DNA of 64,000 nucleotides from Blautia pseudococcoides (GCF_001689125.2 NZ_CP015405.2:1207001-1271000), one strand, 5' to 3'; positions 8,326 through 17,614 are shown, numbered from the stretch's first letter. Notes: generated from the sequence alone by a model not told the origin. Numbers and translations are program-made.

Positions 8326-9711
8326 ATGAAAATACCGCGTGTACTTCTTTGTGCCGGTGCCAGCGGCAGCGGCAAGACTCTGCTCACCTGCGGGATCCTG
8401 CAGGTCTTAAAAAACCGTGGGCTTAGGACTGCTTCCTTCAAGTGCGGACCTGACTATATTGATCCCATGTTCCATACAAAAGTCATTGGAACCAAATCCA
8501 GGAACCTGGACACCTTTTTTACAGACGGAGATGTGGTGCGGTACCTGCTTGCAAAGAACAGCTGCGATATGGATATTGCGGTCATGGAAGGCGTCATGGG
8601 GTATTACGACGGGGTGGGCGGAACCACCAGCAAAGCCAGCGCCTACGAACTGGCGAATGTGACCGGGACCCCTGCGGTCCTGATCGTGAACTGCCGGGGT
8701 ATGAGTGTATCTGTGCTCCCTTACATAAAGGGATTTGCGGAATACAAAAAAGACAGCCGGATCGCAGGTGTGATCCTGAACCAGATGACAGCCATGTTGT
8801 ATCCAAGAGTGAAAAAAATGATTGAGGAGGAACTTTCCATACCTGTCCTGGGATATGTCCCCAAAGTGGAGGACTGTGTTCTTGAAAGCCGCCACCTGGG
8901 TCTTGTAATGCCGGAGGAAGTGGAGGGGTTCCGGGAAAAGCTTATGAAGCTGGCCGGGATTTTGGAGCAGACACTCTGTGTGGATAAAATCCTTGAGATC
9001 GCCGGAAATGCCCCTGAGATCTCACCCAGAAGACCATGGAAGGAGGACAGCGCCTATGCGTTTTGTCTGCCTGAGAAGGTGAGGATCGGAATCGCCAGGG
9101 ATGAGGCGTTTTGTTTTGTCTATGAGGACAATCTAAAGCTTTTGGAGCAGATGGGAGCAGAGATCGTATATTTTTCTCCTATCCATGACAAGCGGCTGCC
9201 CGAGGGGCTTTGCGGCCTGATCTTTTACGGCGGGTATCCGGAGCTTTTGGGCAAAGAGCTGGAGGATAATTATTCTGTCCGCCGGGCCATTCTGGCAGAA
9301 TATCAGAGAGGGATCCCTGTTCTGGCAGAGTGCGGGGGATTTATGTACCTCCATGAGTCCATGGAGGATATGGACAAAAATCCATGTGACGGTGTGGGCA
9401 TCATACCGGGCCATGCGTACAGGACGGAAAAACTGGGACGGTTCGGGTATGTGACACTCACCCAGAGGGAGGGAACCGTTTTTGGAAAAAGGATTGGGAA
9501 GAGTCCGGCCCATGAGTTCCATTACTTTGATTCCACCTCCTGCGGAGAAGACTTTCTGGCAGAGAAGCCTATGAGCAGCAGGTCCTGGAACTGCCTGCAC
9601 GCTTCCGAACATCTGCTGGCAGGATTTCCGCATTTTTATTACTATGGAAATCCCGAGCTGCCGCAGGCGTTTCTGGAGAAGTGCCTGGAGTACAGAAGAA
9701 CAGGAAAATAA
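8326..9711 (+). CDS. cbiA: Cobyrinate a,c-diamide synthase CbiA
   Basis: CbiA amidates the a and c side chains of cobyrinic acid using ATP and glutamine. The 461-residue protein has the N-terminal P-loop GASGSGKTLLTCGIL, the downstream FKCGPDYIDPMFH motif, and a C-terminal class I glutamine amidotransferase domain with the nucleophile cysteine in VLAECGGFMYL and the histidine region HEFHYF. The ATG at 8326 follows AGGAGAG at 8314-8320; an ATG at 8321 leads to an immediate stop. It follows the fusion gene by ten bases. Confidence 0.95.
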   Translation: MKIPRVLLCAGASGSGKTLLTCGILQVLKNRGLRTASFKCGPDYIDPMFHTKVIGTKSRNLDTFFTDGDVVRYLLAKNSCDMDIAVMEGVMGYYDGVGGTTSKASAYELANVTGTPAVLIVNCRGMSVSVLPYIKGFAEYKKDSRIAGVILNQMTAMLYPRVKKMIEEELSIPVLGYVPKVEDCVLESRHLGLVMPEEVEGFREKLMKLAGILEQTLCVDKILEIAGNAPEISPRRPWKEDSAYAFCLPEKVRIGIARDEAFCFVYEDNLKLLEQMGAEIVYFSPIHDKRLPEGLCGLIFYGGYPELLGKELEDNYSVRRAILAEYQRGIPVLAECGGFMYLHESMEDMDKNPCDGVGIIPGHAYRTEKLGRFGYVTLTQREGTVFGKRIGKSPAHEFHYFDSTSCGEDFLAEKPMSSRSWNCLHASEHLLAGFPHFYYYGNPELPQAFLEKCLEYRRTGK

Positions 9712-9749
9712 AGGAAATAGAAATATACAGAGGAAGAGAGGAAAGGAAC

Positions 9750-10799
9750 ATGAAACTGGAAGAGGCTTTAAAAAGGATTGAACCGGTCAATGAGGAAGTG
9801 ATGGAGGAGAGCAGGAAGCGCTGGGACAGTATCGCACATCCCCTTCACAGCCTGGGCAAGCTGGAGGACCTGCTGGTACAGATCACCGGTATCACGGGAT
9901 GCCTGGATATCCATCTGGAAAAGAAAGCACTTGTCCCCATGTGTGCGGACAATGGCGTGGTTGAGGAGGGCGTGACCCAGACCGGACAGGAGATCACAGC
10001 CCTTGTGGCAGAGAACTTCCTGCAGACAAAAGCGGTCTCCAGTATTATGTGTAAAACCGTTGGTGCGGAAATCTTCCCTGTAGATGTAGGGGTGGCAAAA
10101 GAGGTAAGTATCTTAAACCGCAAGATCGCCTACGGGACAAAAAATATGACAAAGGAGCCTGCCATGACAAGGCAGCAGGCCATCCGGGCCATGGAGACGG
10201 GTATCGAGATGGTGGAAATGCTGAAAGAAAAGGGCTATGGTGTGATCGCCACCGGTGAGATGGGGATCGGAAATACCACCACCAGCAGTGCAGTGGCTTC
10301 TGTGCTTCTTGATATGCCTGTGGAGAACATGACAGGCCGCGGCGCGGGACTTTCCAGTGCGGGACTGAACCGTAAGATCAATGCCATCAAAAAGGCTGTT
10401 GAGGTAAACAAACCGGATAAAAATGATGCGGTTGATGTGGTTGCAAAAGTGGGCGGATTTGATATCGCGGCAATTGCCGGACTGTTTTTGGGCGGCGCTG
10501 CCCTTAAAATTCCGGTGGTGATAGACGGTGTCATTTCAGCTACAGGTGCACTGGTTGCGGCCGGAATCTGTCCCACTGCAAAACAATATATGATTGCCAG
10601 CCATGTATCCAAAGAGCCTGCGGGCCATCTGCTTCTCCAGGCTCTTGGAAAGGAAGCCTGTCTTCACTGTGATATGTGCCTGGGAGAGGGTACAGGAGCA
10701 GTGGCGTTCTTCCCGCTTCTGGATATTGCCACAGCGGTATTTTACGGCATGAGCGATTTCGGCGGCATGGGCATGGATGCTTACGTGCCCTTAGATTGA
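9750..10799 (+). CDS. cobT: Nicotinate-nucleotide-dimethylbenzimidazole phosphoribosyltransferase CobT
   Basis: CobT activates the lower-ligand base by forming alpha-ribazole 5'-phosphate from nicotinate mononucleotide. The product is 349 residues, standard for the family, with SLGKLEDL near the start, CADNGVVEEGV, the ATGEMGIGNTTTSSA motif and the catalytic glutamate region LGEGTGAVAFFPLLD near the C-terminus. The frame is open from 9681 but this overlaps cbiA; the ATG at 9750 with GAAAGGA at 9741-9747 is chosen. No genes for making the lower-ligand base are present in this window. Confidence 0.95.
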   Translation: MKLEEALKRIEPVNEEVMEESRKRWDSIAHPLHSLGKLEDLLVQITGITGCLDIHLEKKALVPMCADNGVVEEGVTQTGQEITALVAENFLQTKAVSSIMCKTVGAEIFPVDVGVAKEVSILNRKIAYGTKNMTKEPAMTRQQAIRAMETGIEMVEMLKEKGYGVIATGEMGIGNTTTSSAVASVLLDMPVENMTGRGAGLSSAGLNRKINAIKKAVEVNKPDKNDAVDVVAKVGGFDIAAIAGLFLGGAALKIPVVIDGVISATGALVAAGICPTAKQYMIASHVSKEPAGHLLLQALGKEACLHCDMCLGEGTGAVAFFPLLDIATAVFYGMSDFGGMGMDAYVPLD

Positions 10800-10818
10800 T
10801 TCGCGGGAAAGCTGCGAT

Positions 10819-10842
10819 GTAACGGTTCACAGGCCACTGTAC
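10819..10842 (+). repeat. Possible truncated family-A repeat end
   Basis: GTAACGGTTCACAGGCCACTG resembles the left end of repeat family A (GTAACNNTTCAGACAGGTC). It lies 20 bases after the cobT stop. Only one end is recognisable, so the assignment is weak. Confidence 0.35.
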
Positions 10843-10862
10843 CCGGAGGTTGGAGCAAAAGT

Positions 10863-11426
10863 ATGATAACTTTGGTGACAGGGGGAAGCGGGAGCGGAAA
10901 ATCTGCCTTTGCGGAGGATATGCTGACAGGATTCGGCGATGGCGACAGGATTTATATAGCTACCATGTACCCCTTTGATGAGGAGAGCAAGAAGCGTGTG
11001 GAACGCCACAGGCGTATGCGTGCGGAAAAAAAATTTACAACAATAGAGTGTTACACAGGGCTTAAAAACGTGCAGGTGCCAAAAGGCGCCTGTGTACTTC
11101 TGGAATGCCTGTCCAACCTGACAGCCAATGAGATGTTTCAGGAAGATGGTGCCGGGAGCCGTACGGTGAAGGCGGTTCTGGAGGGTATTGCCTCCCTGGA
11201 TGCCCAGGCAGCGGAGCTGGTGATTGTAACAAATGAGATTTTTTCAGACGGGATCGAGTATGATGAGGAGACCAGGCAGTACCAGAAATATCTGGGTGAG
11301 ATCAACCGGGAAACTGCACGCCGGGCCTGCCAGGTCACAGAGGTCGTGTATGGCCTGCCCCTCACATACAAGAGCAGGACAGATAAAAATGACAGGATGG
11401 GGGAAATGTGTGATGAGACAGAGTAA
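10863..11426 (+). CDS. cobU: Adenosylcobinamide kinase / adenosylcobinamide-phosphate guanylyltransferase CobU
   Basis: CobU phosphorylates adenosylcobinamide and then attaches GMP, giving AdoCbi-GDP. The protein is 187 residues with P-loop VTGGSGSGKSAFAE (residues 5-18), the RVERHRRMR segment whose histidine (about H49) corresponds to the guanylylated residue, and the C-terminal VTNEIFSDGIEYDEETRQY block typical of the family. It begins with ATG at 10863 behind CCGGAGG at 10843-10849 and overlaps cobS by 14 bases. A shorter CobU-like gene lies three positions downstream. Confidence 0.94.
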   Translation: MITLVTGGSGSGKSAFAEDMLTGFGDGDRIYIATMYPFDEESKKRVERHRRMRAEKKFTTIECYTGLKNVQVPKGACVLLECLSNLTANEMFQEDGAGSRTVKAVLEGIASLDAQAAELVIVTNEIFSDGIEYDEETRQYQKYLGEINRETARRACQVTEVVYGLPLTYKSRTDKNDRMGEMCDETE

Positions 11427-12201
11427 AGCGGGACAGTTTTGGAACAGTTTTAAGATAGCGTTTTCCATGTATTCCAAGATTCCCATGCCACAGAGTGAAT
11501 GGACAAAGGAAAATATGCGCTATGTCATGTGCTTTTTCCCATTGATCGGCGTGGTGATCGGGGGTCTCTCCTGGCTCTGGGGGGCATATGCCCCAAAAGT
11601 TCTGGACAGCCGTGTTTTTATCACAATAGTTCTGCTTCTGATTCCCGTTGCCATAAGCGGCGGCATTCATTTGGACGGCCTTCTGGATACCTCGGATGCC
11701 CTGAATTCCTATCAGCCCAGGGAGAAGAAACTGGAAATATTAAAAGATTCCAATGCAGGCGCTTTTGCTATTATTGTGGGTATCTGCTATTTTCTTCTGT
11801 ATTTTGGTGTCTACAGTGAGCTGACGAGTGCGGGGCTTCCGGTGGTGTGTTTGGGATTTGTTCTCTCCAGAGGGATGGGGGCTTTTTCAATCGCGTCTTT
11901 TCCCATGGCAAAAAATACGGGGCTTGCGGCAGCTTTTTCAGATGGTGCCCAAAAACATGCGGTCAGGGTGGTTTCCGTATTATTCTCTCTGGCAGCAGCA
12001 GTACTGATGGTCCTTCATCAGCCGGTTATCGGCGGTTCTGCCGTTCTGGGCGCTGCGCTGGAATACCTGTACTACTACCGCATGTCCATGAAACAGTTCG
12101 GGGGGATCACGGGGGATCTGGCTGGTTTTCATATGCAGATCTGTGAACTTGCCATTGCCCTGTTCGCAGTGGCCGGTGAGGTGATCGTGCGTCATCTGTA
12201 A
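11413..12201 (+). CDS. cobS: Adenosylcobinamide-GDP ribazoletransferase (cobalamin synthase) CobS
   Basis: CobS joins AdoCbi-GDP and alpha-ribazole (phosphate) at the membrane, closing the nucleotide loop. The product is a 262-residue multispanning membrane protein with the family markers AFSMYSKIPMP, GGIHLDGLLDTSDAL and ILKDSNAGAFA. The frame is open upstream to 11233 inside cobU, but the ATG at 11413 (GGGGG just upstream) gives the expected N-terminus; a GTG at 11410 is also possible. It overlaps the cobU stop by 14 bases. Confidence 0.94.
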   Translation: MRQSKAGQFWNSFKIAFSMYSKIPMPQSEWTKENMRYVMCFFPLIGVVIGGLSWLWGAYAPKVLDSRVFITIVLLLIPVAISGGIHLDGLLDTSDALNSYQPREKKLEILKDSNAGAFAIIVGICYFLLYFGVYSELTSAGLPVVCLGFVLSRGMGAFSIASFPMAKNTGLAAAFSDGAQKHAVRVVSVLFSLAAAVLMVLHQPVIGGSAVLGAALEYLYYYRMSMKQFGGITGDLAGFHMQICELAIALFAVAGEVIVRHL

Positions 12202-12236
12202 AGCCATTACATAACAAATGATTGGAGGAAAGGCAT

Positions 12237-12623
12237 ATGCAGCTTATTATAGGCGGAGCATTTCAGGGTAAAAAAGAATATGCTATGGCAGTGCAGGGGT
12301 TGGAGGAAAAGGATATGAAGGACGGTGCGAAAGCCTCCTATGAGGATATTTTTTCCACCAGATGCCTGTACCATTTCCATGAGTGGATACGTGCCAGGCT
12401 TTTGGAGAACAGGGATTTGTCCAATCTGGAGGAGGAACTGTCCGGGAAAAACCCTGAGATCGTGCTTATATCCAATGAATTGGGCTATGGCGTAGTTCCT
12501 GTGGATGCCTTTGACCGGAAATACCGGGAGGCTGTGGGCAGGATCTGTACCAGGACAGCAGCCAGAGCTAAGCGTGTTGTCCGGGTGACCTGCGGAATCG
12601 GGACGGTGATAAAAGATGCTTAA
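12237..12623 (+). CDS. Short CobU-like protein with degenerate P-loop
   Basis: This 128-residue protein resembles CobU at both ends but lacks much of the middle. The N-terminus LIIGGAFQGKKEYA has a Walker A-like GxxxxGK in which the Ser/Thr after the lysine is replaced by lysine (K13). The C-terminal part LISNELGYGVVPVDAFDRKYRE and GRICTRTAARAKRVV matches the second conserved block of CobU. It begins with ATG 12237 behind GGAGG at 12224-12228 and overlaps cobC by eight bases. A normal CobU is encoded upstream, so this may be a specialised paralogue or a partner rather than the main kinase. Activity is uncertain. Confidence 0.7.
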   Translation: MQLIIGGAFQGKKEYAMAVQGLEEKDMKDGAKASYEDIFSTRCLYHFHEWIRARLLENRDLSNLEEELSGKNPEIVLISNELGYGVVPVDAFDRKYREAVGRICTRTAARAKRVVRVTCGIGTVIKDA

Positions 12624-13233
12624 AATCATGTTGATCCGCCATTCCATGACAGCCGGAAACAAGCTGGGACGTTACATCGGATCCCGCACAGACGAGCCTC
12701 TTAGCAGGGAGGGGATCTGTCTCCTTGAAAAATTCTCCTACCCGCCTGTAAAGCGGGTTTTTGTAAGCCCCATGCTCCGGTGCACCCAGACTGCGGAAAT
12801 TTTGTTTCCGGGAATAGAAAAAGAGACGGAAGAACGATTGAAAGAGTGCGATTTCGGAATATTTGAGAACAGGAATTATAAGGAGCTTTCCGGGGAACCC
12901 AGATACCAGGCATGGATTGACAGTAACGGAACCCTGCCTTTTCCGGAGGGGGAAAGTCAGGAGGGATTCAGGAAACGTTGTGTGGAGGGATTTGTCCGCT
13001 GCCTGGGGCAGTGTCTGGAGGACGGGATTTCTACAGCGGCTTTCGTGGTGCACGGCGGAACCATTATGAGTATCCTCAGTATCCTTGCTGACTCAGACCG
13101 AAGTTATTTTGACTGGCAGGTAAAGAATGCCCAGGGCTATGAGATACTGGTTGATGAAAAAAAATGGAAAGAGGGTCAAAAGGTAGAGGTGACCGGAAAA
13201 TATACACAGGAAGGATTTGGCAAGATATGGTGA
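12616..13233 (+). CDS. cobC: Histidine-phosphatase family protein, likely alpha-ribazole phosphatase CobC
   Basis: The 205-residue protein belongs to the phosphoglycerate-mutase-like histidine phosphatases: catalytic motif LIRHSMT at residues 6-12 (serine replaces the common glycine of RHG), SPMLRCTQTAEIL, the acid ECDFGIFENR and the second histidine in VVHGGTIM. In cobalamin operons such proteins remove phosphate from alpha-ribazole phosphate or adenosylcobalamin phosphate. Its position between the CobU-like gene and cbiB supports that role; the family alone would not. It overlaps both neighbours by seven or eight bases. Confidence 0.85.
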   Translation: MLKIMLIRHSMTAGNKLGRYIGSRTDEPLSREGICLLEKFSYPPVKRVFVSPMLRCTQTAEILFPGIEKETEERLKECDFGIFENRNYKELSGEPRYQAWIDSNGTLPFPEGESQEGFRKRCVEGFVRCLGQCLEDGISTAAFVVHGGTIMSILSILADSDRSYFDWQVKNAQGYEILVDEKKWKEGQKVEVTGKYTQEGFGKIW

Positions 13234-14198
13234 AATGGACAGCACTGGCCCTGGTACTGGGCTTTTTGATAGATTTGCTTTTGGGAGACCCCAGATGGCT
13301 GTACCATCCTGTCCGCATGATCGGAAACGGGATCACGCTGCTGGAAAAAATGCTGAGGCGGATTTTCCCCAAAACGGCCAAAGGGGAGAGAACAGCCGGG
13401 CTTTTTCTTGTACTGCTGATTTGTATCGGAAGCGGAGGGGTTCCGTTTTTACTTCTGTATCTGGCATATCATATCCATACGGTCCTGGGAATTGTGCTGG
13501 AGACCTTTATGTGTTATCAGATGCTGGCAGTGAAATCCCTGAAGGCGGAGAGTATGCGGGTGTATGAGGAACTGAAAAAATTGGATCTGCCGGGAGCCAG
13601 AACAGCGGTTTCCATGATCGTGGGAAGAGATACCAAGAGTCTGTCTGAAGCAGGTGTGACGAAGGCAGCAGTGGAAACTATTGCGGAAAACACATCCGAT
13701 GGAATTATTGCCCCTCTGTTTTACATGGCGATAGGGGGTCCTGCCCTTATGTTCCTGTATAAGGGGATCAATACCATGGACTCCATGGTGGGATATAAAA
13801 ATGACAAATATCTGAATTTTGGACGGTATGCGGCCAGACTGGACGATATTGCCAATTACATACCGGCCAGGATCAGTGCCTGGCTGATGATACTGGCCTC
13901 CCTGTGCGCGGGATTTGACTGGAAAAATGCAAAGAAAATATTTTTGAGGGACCGCTACAATCATGCAAGCCCTAATTCTGCCCAGACAGAGGCAGTCATG
14001 GCAGGTGCGCTGGATATCCAGCTTGCGGGAAATGCGTTTTATTTCGGAAAATTATATGAAAAACCAACGATCGGAGATGCGGTCAGGGAAGTGGAGATAC
14101 AGGATATTCCAAGGGCAAACCGCCTTCTGTATGTAAGTGCAGCCCTGGGAACCCTGCTTTTTGCACTGATCCGCATGGGCATTTTTTTGTTATATTAG
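13227..14198 (+). CDS. cbiB: Adenosylcobinamide-phosphate synthase CbiB
   Basis: CbiB attaches the aminopropanol (phosphate) arm to adenosylcobyric acid; it is a membrane protein of the CbiB/CobD family. The 323-residue product has the hydrophobic N-terminus ALVLGFLIDLLLGDPRWLYHPVR, the block VSMIVGRDTKSLSEA and ETIAENTSDGIIAPLFY, all diagnostic. The ATG at 13227 overlaps the cobC stop; the longer frame from 13164 lies inside cobC. The TAG stop sits within the left arm of a perfect 22-bp inverted repeat (14184-14232). Confidence 0.94.
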   Translation: MVKWTALALVLGFLIDLLLGDPRWLYHPVRMIGNGITLLEKMLRRIFPKTAKGERTAGLFLVLLICIGSGGVPFLLLYLAYHIHTVLGIVLETFMCYQMLAVKSLKAESMRVYEELKKLDLPGARTAVSMIVGRDTKSLSEAGVTKAAVETIAENTSDGIIAPLFYMAIGGPALMFLYKGINTMDSMVGYKNDKYLNFGRYAARLDDIANYIPARISAWLMILASLCAGFDWKNAKKIFLRDRYNHASPNSAQTEAVMAGALDIQLAGNAFYFGKLYEKPTIGDAVREVEIQDIPRANRLLYVSAALGTLLFALIRMGIFLLY

Positions 14199-14232
14199 GA
14201 AAGTTATCTGAACTTTCCTAATATAACAAAAA
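14184..14232. repeat. Perfect 22-bp inverted repeat across the cbiB stop
   Basis: The 22 bases at 14184-14205 are exactly complementary to 14211-14232, with the five-base loop ATCTG. The left arm contains the cbiB stop codon. The flanks are T-rich on the left and A-rich on the right, so neither strand has a U-tract after the hairpin and it is not a normal intrinsic terminator. Confidence 0.9.
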
Positions 14233-14284
14233 GCCATCCGGGCGGGATGCGCACTTCGCGCAAGAGGTAGATGACCGCAGGCGG

Positions 14285-14326
14285 CCGCGCTTCGGCGCGG
14301 GAATCCTGCGAGCAGGATTCTTTTTA
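14285..14326 (+). terminator. Double hairpin with intrinsic terminator between cbiB and cobD
   Basis: CCGCGC-TTCG-GCGCGG (14285-14300) is a tetraloop hairpin. It is followed directly by GAATCCTG-CGAG-CAGGATTC (14301-14320) and TTTTTATTA, a good intrinsic terminator. It would reduce read-through into cobD, so cobD-cbiP-cbiC may have their own promoter or depend on antitermination. I saw no clear promoter here. Confidence 0.7.
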
Positions 14327-14346
14327 TTACTGTAAGGAGAAAATAA

Positions 14347-15417
14347 ATGATAAGTTACCACACCCATGGCGGTGATGTCTACCGCCATCAAAATGTGACG
14401 GATTTTTCCGCAAACTGTAATCCTTTCGGCACCCCGGAGTCTGTAAAGCAGGCTGTAGCCAGGGCCATGGAGCAGATCTGCCATTATCCGGATGTAAAAT
14501 GTGAGCGTCTCAGAGATGCCATCAGTCATTATGAGGGGGTTCCCGCAGAACAGGTTATCTGCGGAAATGGTGCGGCGGATTTGATCTTTGCCCTGGTACT
14601 GGCGCTGAAGCCAAAAAAGGCGCTGCTTCCTGCCCCGACCTTTGCGGAATATGAGCAGGCGCTTGCCACGGTAGACTGTGAGATTAAGCGGTATGTGCTG
14701 GAGGAGAGCCGTGGATTTTCCGTGGGAAGGGAATTTCTGGATCGTATCACAGAGGATTTGGATATGGTTTTTCTCTGCAATCCCAACAACCCCACAGGTG
14801 TGCTCATGGAGCAGACATTTTTGAGAGAAGTGCTGCTTCGCTGCCAGGAATGCGGCTGTATCCTTATGCTGGATGAGTGTTTTGTTGACTTTGTGGAACA
14901 TCCCGAAGCGCACACCATGAAACCTTTTTTAGAGCAGTATAACAGCCTTTTTCTGCTGAAGGCATTTACAAAACGATATGCCATGGCCGGTGTCAGGCTG
15001 GGATACGCGCTGTGCGGGAACAGGGAACTCCTTGAAAATATGCAGATGGTGACCCAGCCCTGGAATGTGTCAATTCTGGCTCAGGAGGCCGGCATCGCCG
15101 CACTTTCGGAGAAGGAATATGTGGAGCATTCCATGGCCGTGATACACAGGGAACGCACGTATCTTTTGGAAGGCCTTGGGCGACTGGGATATGAGACGTT
15201 TGCCTCAAGCGCCAACTATATTTTTTTTAAAGGGCCGATAAACCTTCAAAAGAGCTGTCTTGACAAGGGGATTTTAATTCGGGACTGCAGCAACTACTAC
15301 GGGCTTTCCAAAGGGTATTACCGGATCGCGGTGAGACTCAGGGAAGAAAATGATAAACTTCTGCGCGTGCTTGGAGAGATACCGGCGGCAGGCAGCAAGA
15401 ATAGACAGATACCATAA
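14347..15417 (+). CDS. cobD: Threonine-phosphate decarboxylase CobD
   Basis: CobD is a PLP enzyme that makes (R)-1-amino-2-propanol O-2-phosphate, the arm used by CbiB. The 356-residue protein has the aminotransferase fold I features: DFSANCNPFG near the start, FLCNPNNPTG, LDECFVDF and the PLP-lysine segment LLKAFTKRYAMAGVRLGY. It begins with ATG 14347 behind TAAGGAG at 14332-14338 and is the first gene after the internal terminator. A histidinol-phosphate aminotransferase is the main alternative within the family, but the operon context strongly favours CobD. Confidence 0.92.
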   Translation: MISYHTHGGDVYRHQNVTDFSANCNPFGTPESVKQAVARAMEQICHYPDVKCERLRDAISHYEGVPAEQVICGNGAADLIFALVLALKPKKALLPAPTFAEYEQALATVDCEIKRYVLEESRGFSVGREFLDRITEDLDMVFLCNPNNPTGVLMEQTFLREVLLRCQECGCILMLDECFVDFVEHPEAHTMKPFLEQYNSLFLLKAFTKRYAMAGVRLGYALCGNRELLENMQMVTQPWNVSILAQEAGIAALSEKEYVEHSMAVIHRERTYLLEGLGRLGYETFASSANYIFFKGPINLQKSCLDKGILIRDCSNYYGLSKGYYRIAVRLREENDKLLRVLGEIPAAGSKNRQIP

Positions 15418-15438
15418 GAGAAAGGCAGGTAACGGGAA

Positions 15439-16947
15439 ATGGCAAAAGCAATTATGGTGCAGGGCACCATGTCAAATGCGGGGAAAAGTCTTTTGACGGC
15501 AGGTCTGTGCCGTATTTTCAAACAGGACGGATACAAGGTGGCGCCTTTTAAGTCACAGAATATGGCGCTTAATTCCTTCATCACAGAGGAGGGGCTGGAG
15601 ATGGGCCGCGCCCAGGTGATGCAGGCTGAGGCCGCGGGCATTACGCCGTCTGTGTACATGAATCCTATTTTGTTAAAGCCTACAAATGAGACGGGCAGCC
15701 AGGTGATCGTAAACGGAGAGGTTCTGGGAACCATGAGTGCGAGAGAATATTTTGCATATAAAAGGAACCTGATCCCGGAAGTTAAGAAAGCTTATGAAAA
15801 ACTGGCATCAGAATATGATATTGTAGTGATTGAAGGCGCGGGGAGTCCTGCGGAAATCAACCTGAAGCAGGAAGACCTTGTAAATATGGGAATGGCTAAA
15901 ATGGCGAAAGCACCGGTGCTGCTGGTGGGGGATATTGACCGTGGCGGTGTGTTCGCGCAGCTGATCGGCACGGTGATGCTCCTTGAGGAGGACGAGCGGG
16001 AAATCGTCAAGGGCATGATCATCAATAAATTCCGGGGAGATAAGACCATTCTGGACCCGGGGATCACAATGCTGGAGGAAAAAAGCGGCATTCCCGTAGT
16101 GGGAGTGGCACCCTACCTGAATATCGAGGTGGAGGATGAGGACAGCCTAACCGAACGTTTTGACGGAAAACAGGAAGTGGATGTAATTGATATTGCCGTC
16201 ATCCGTATTCCACGCATCTCCAATTTTACGGATTTCAATGCCCTGGAAGTGATACCGGGGGTATCGGTGCGTTATGTGAAAACGGTGGGTGATCTGAAGA
16301 ATCCGGATATGATCGTGCTGCCGGGTTCCAAAAACACCATGGAAGACCTTCTCTGGATGCGGCAGAACGGTCTGGAGGCTGCGATTTTAAAGAAGGCAGC
16401 AGAGGGAAAGATCATTTTCGGTGTGTGCGGCGGTTACCAGATGCTGGGTGAAACTCTGTCGGACCCTGACGGTGTGGAGGCCGGAGGGCAGATAAAGGGC
16501 ATGGGACTTCTTCCTATGGATACGGTATTTCAGGGGGCAAAGACAAGGACCCGAGTGGAGGGCAGTTTCCCGGAAGTGGAGGGCGCTTTGAAGGGGCTTT
16601 CCGGCGTGTCACTTGCAGGGTATGAAATCCATATGGGTATTTCGTCCCTGCGGGAAGGGGCCAGACCCCTTGTGAGGATCACGGATACCGTGAAAGGCAG
16701 TTCCAAAGAGGACGGGGCTTATGCGGGAAATGTTTACGGTTCCTATGTCCACGGTATTTTTGACAAAGAGGAAGTGGCAAAGAAGATAGTGGAAGCTATA
16801 GGGGAAGTAAAAGGCCTGGATGTAAGCCAGATGGCAGGTGTGGAGTTTGCAGAATTCAAGGAAACGCAGTATGATATTCTGGCAGATGGGCTGAGAAAAC
16901 ATCTGGATATGAAAAAGATATATGAAATCCTGGAAGCCGGCATATAG
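15439..16947 (+). CDS. cbiP: Cobyric acid synthase CbiP
   Basis: CbiP amidates the b, d, e and g side chains of adenosylcobyrinate diamide. The 502-residue protein has the dethiobiotin-synthetase-like P-loop [14 protein letters not shown] at the N-terminus, [26 protein letters not shown], and a C-terminal glutamine amidotransferase domain with nucleophile motif [11 protein letters not shown] and histidine in GSYVHGIFD. It starts at ATG 15439 after AAAGGCAGG and precedes cbiC by 14 bases. Confidence 0.95.
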   Translation: MAKAIMVQGTMSNAGKSLLTAGLCRIFKQDGYKVAPFKSQNMALNSFITEEGLEMGRAQVMQAEAAGITPSVYMNPILLKPTNETGSQVIVNGEVLGTMSAREYFAYKRNLIPEVKKAYEKLASEYDIVVIEGAGSPAEINLKQEDLVNMGMAKMAKAPVLLVGDIDRGGVFAQLIGTVMLLEEDEREIVKGMIINKFRGDKTILDPGITMLEEKSGIPVVGVAPYLNIEVEDEDSLTERFDGKQEVDVIDIAVIRIPRISNFTDFNALEVIPGVSVRYVKTVGDLKNPDMIVLPGSKNTMEDLLWMRQNGLEAAILKKAAEGKIIFGVCGGYQMLGETLSDPDGVEAGGQIKGMGLLPMDTVFQGAKTRTRVEGSFPEVEGALKGLSGVSLAGYEIHMGISSLREGARPLVRITDTVKGSSKEDGAYAGNVYGSYVHGIFDKEEVAKKIVEAIGEVKGLDVSQMAGVEFAEFKETQYDILADGLRKHLDMKKIYEILEAGI

Positions 16948-16961
16948 AAAGGGCGGATAAG

Positions 16962-17612
16962 ATGAAGACAGAATTAGAAAATGTAAGACCAAAAGAGATT
17001 GAAACCAGAAGTTTTGAGATTATCACAGAGGAGCTGGGGGACAAAATACTGGTGCCCGGTACAGAGCTGATCGTAAAACGCTGCATCCATACAAGTGCAG
17101 ATTTTGACTATGCAGATAATCTCTGTTTTTCCGACCATGCAGTGGAACAGGCGGTCCAGGCCATTAAAAACGGTGCCTGTATTGTGACAGATACGCAGAT
17201 GGCAAAAGCGGGTATCAACAAGAAAGCGCTTAAAAAGTACGGCGGGGAGGTTTTTTGTTTTATGTCTGATGAGGATGTTGCCTGTGCGGCAAAAAGTCAG
17301 GGATCCACCCGGGCAGTGGCAAGTATGGATAAGGCTGTCTCTATAGGAAAACCTCTTATTTTTGCCATCGGCAATGCGCCCACAGCCCTGGTCCGCCTGT
17401 ACGAACTGATAAATGAGAAAAAAATTTCCCCATATCTTATAATTGGTGTTCCGGTAGGCTTTGTAAATGTGGTACAATCTAAGGAAATGATCATGGAGAC
17501 AGGGGTGCCCTACATTGTAGCAAGGGGAAGAAAAGGCGGCAGCAATATCGCAGCCTGTATCTGCAATGCACTTCTCTATATGATCGATAATGAGAGAGAT
17601 TACTGGAAATAG
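16962..17612 (+). CDS. cbiC: Cobalt-precorrin-8 methylmutase CbiC
   Basis: CbiC moves the C11 methyl group to C12, giving cobyrinic acid. The 216-residue protein has the catalytic histidine H43 in VKRCIHTSADFDY, TDTQMAKAGI and the C-terminal VGVPVGFVNVVQSKE typical of the family (written here as it reads, IIGVPVGFVNVV). It starts at ATG 16962. It is the last recognised cobalamin gene of the long rightward operon. A minimal family-A repeat hairpin follows three bases after the stop. Confidence 0.95.
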   Translation: MKTELENVRPKEIETRSFEIITEELGDKILVPGTELIVKRCIHTSADFDYADNLCFSDHAVEQAVQAIKNGACIVTDTQMAKAGINKKALKKYGGEVFCFMSDEDVACAAKSQGSTRAVASMDKAVSIGKPLIFAIGNAPTALVRLYELINEKKISPYLIIGVPVGFVNVVQSKEMIMETGVPYIVARGRKGGSNIAACICNALLYMIDNERDYWK

Positions 17613-17614
17613 AG

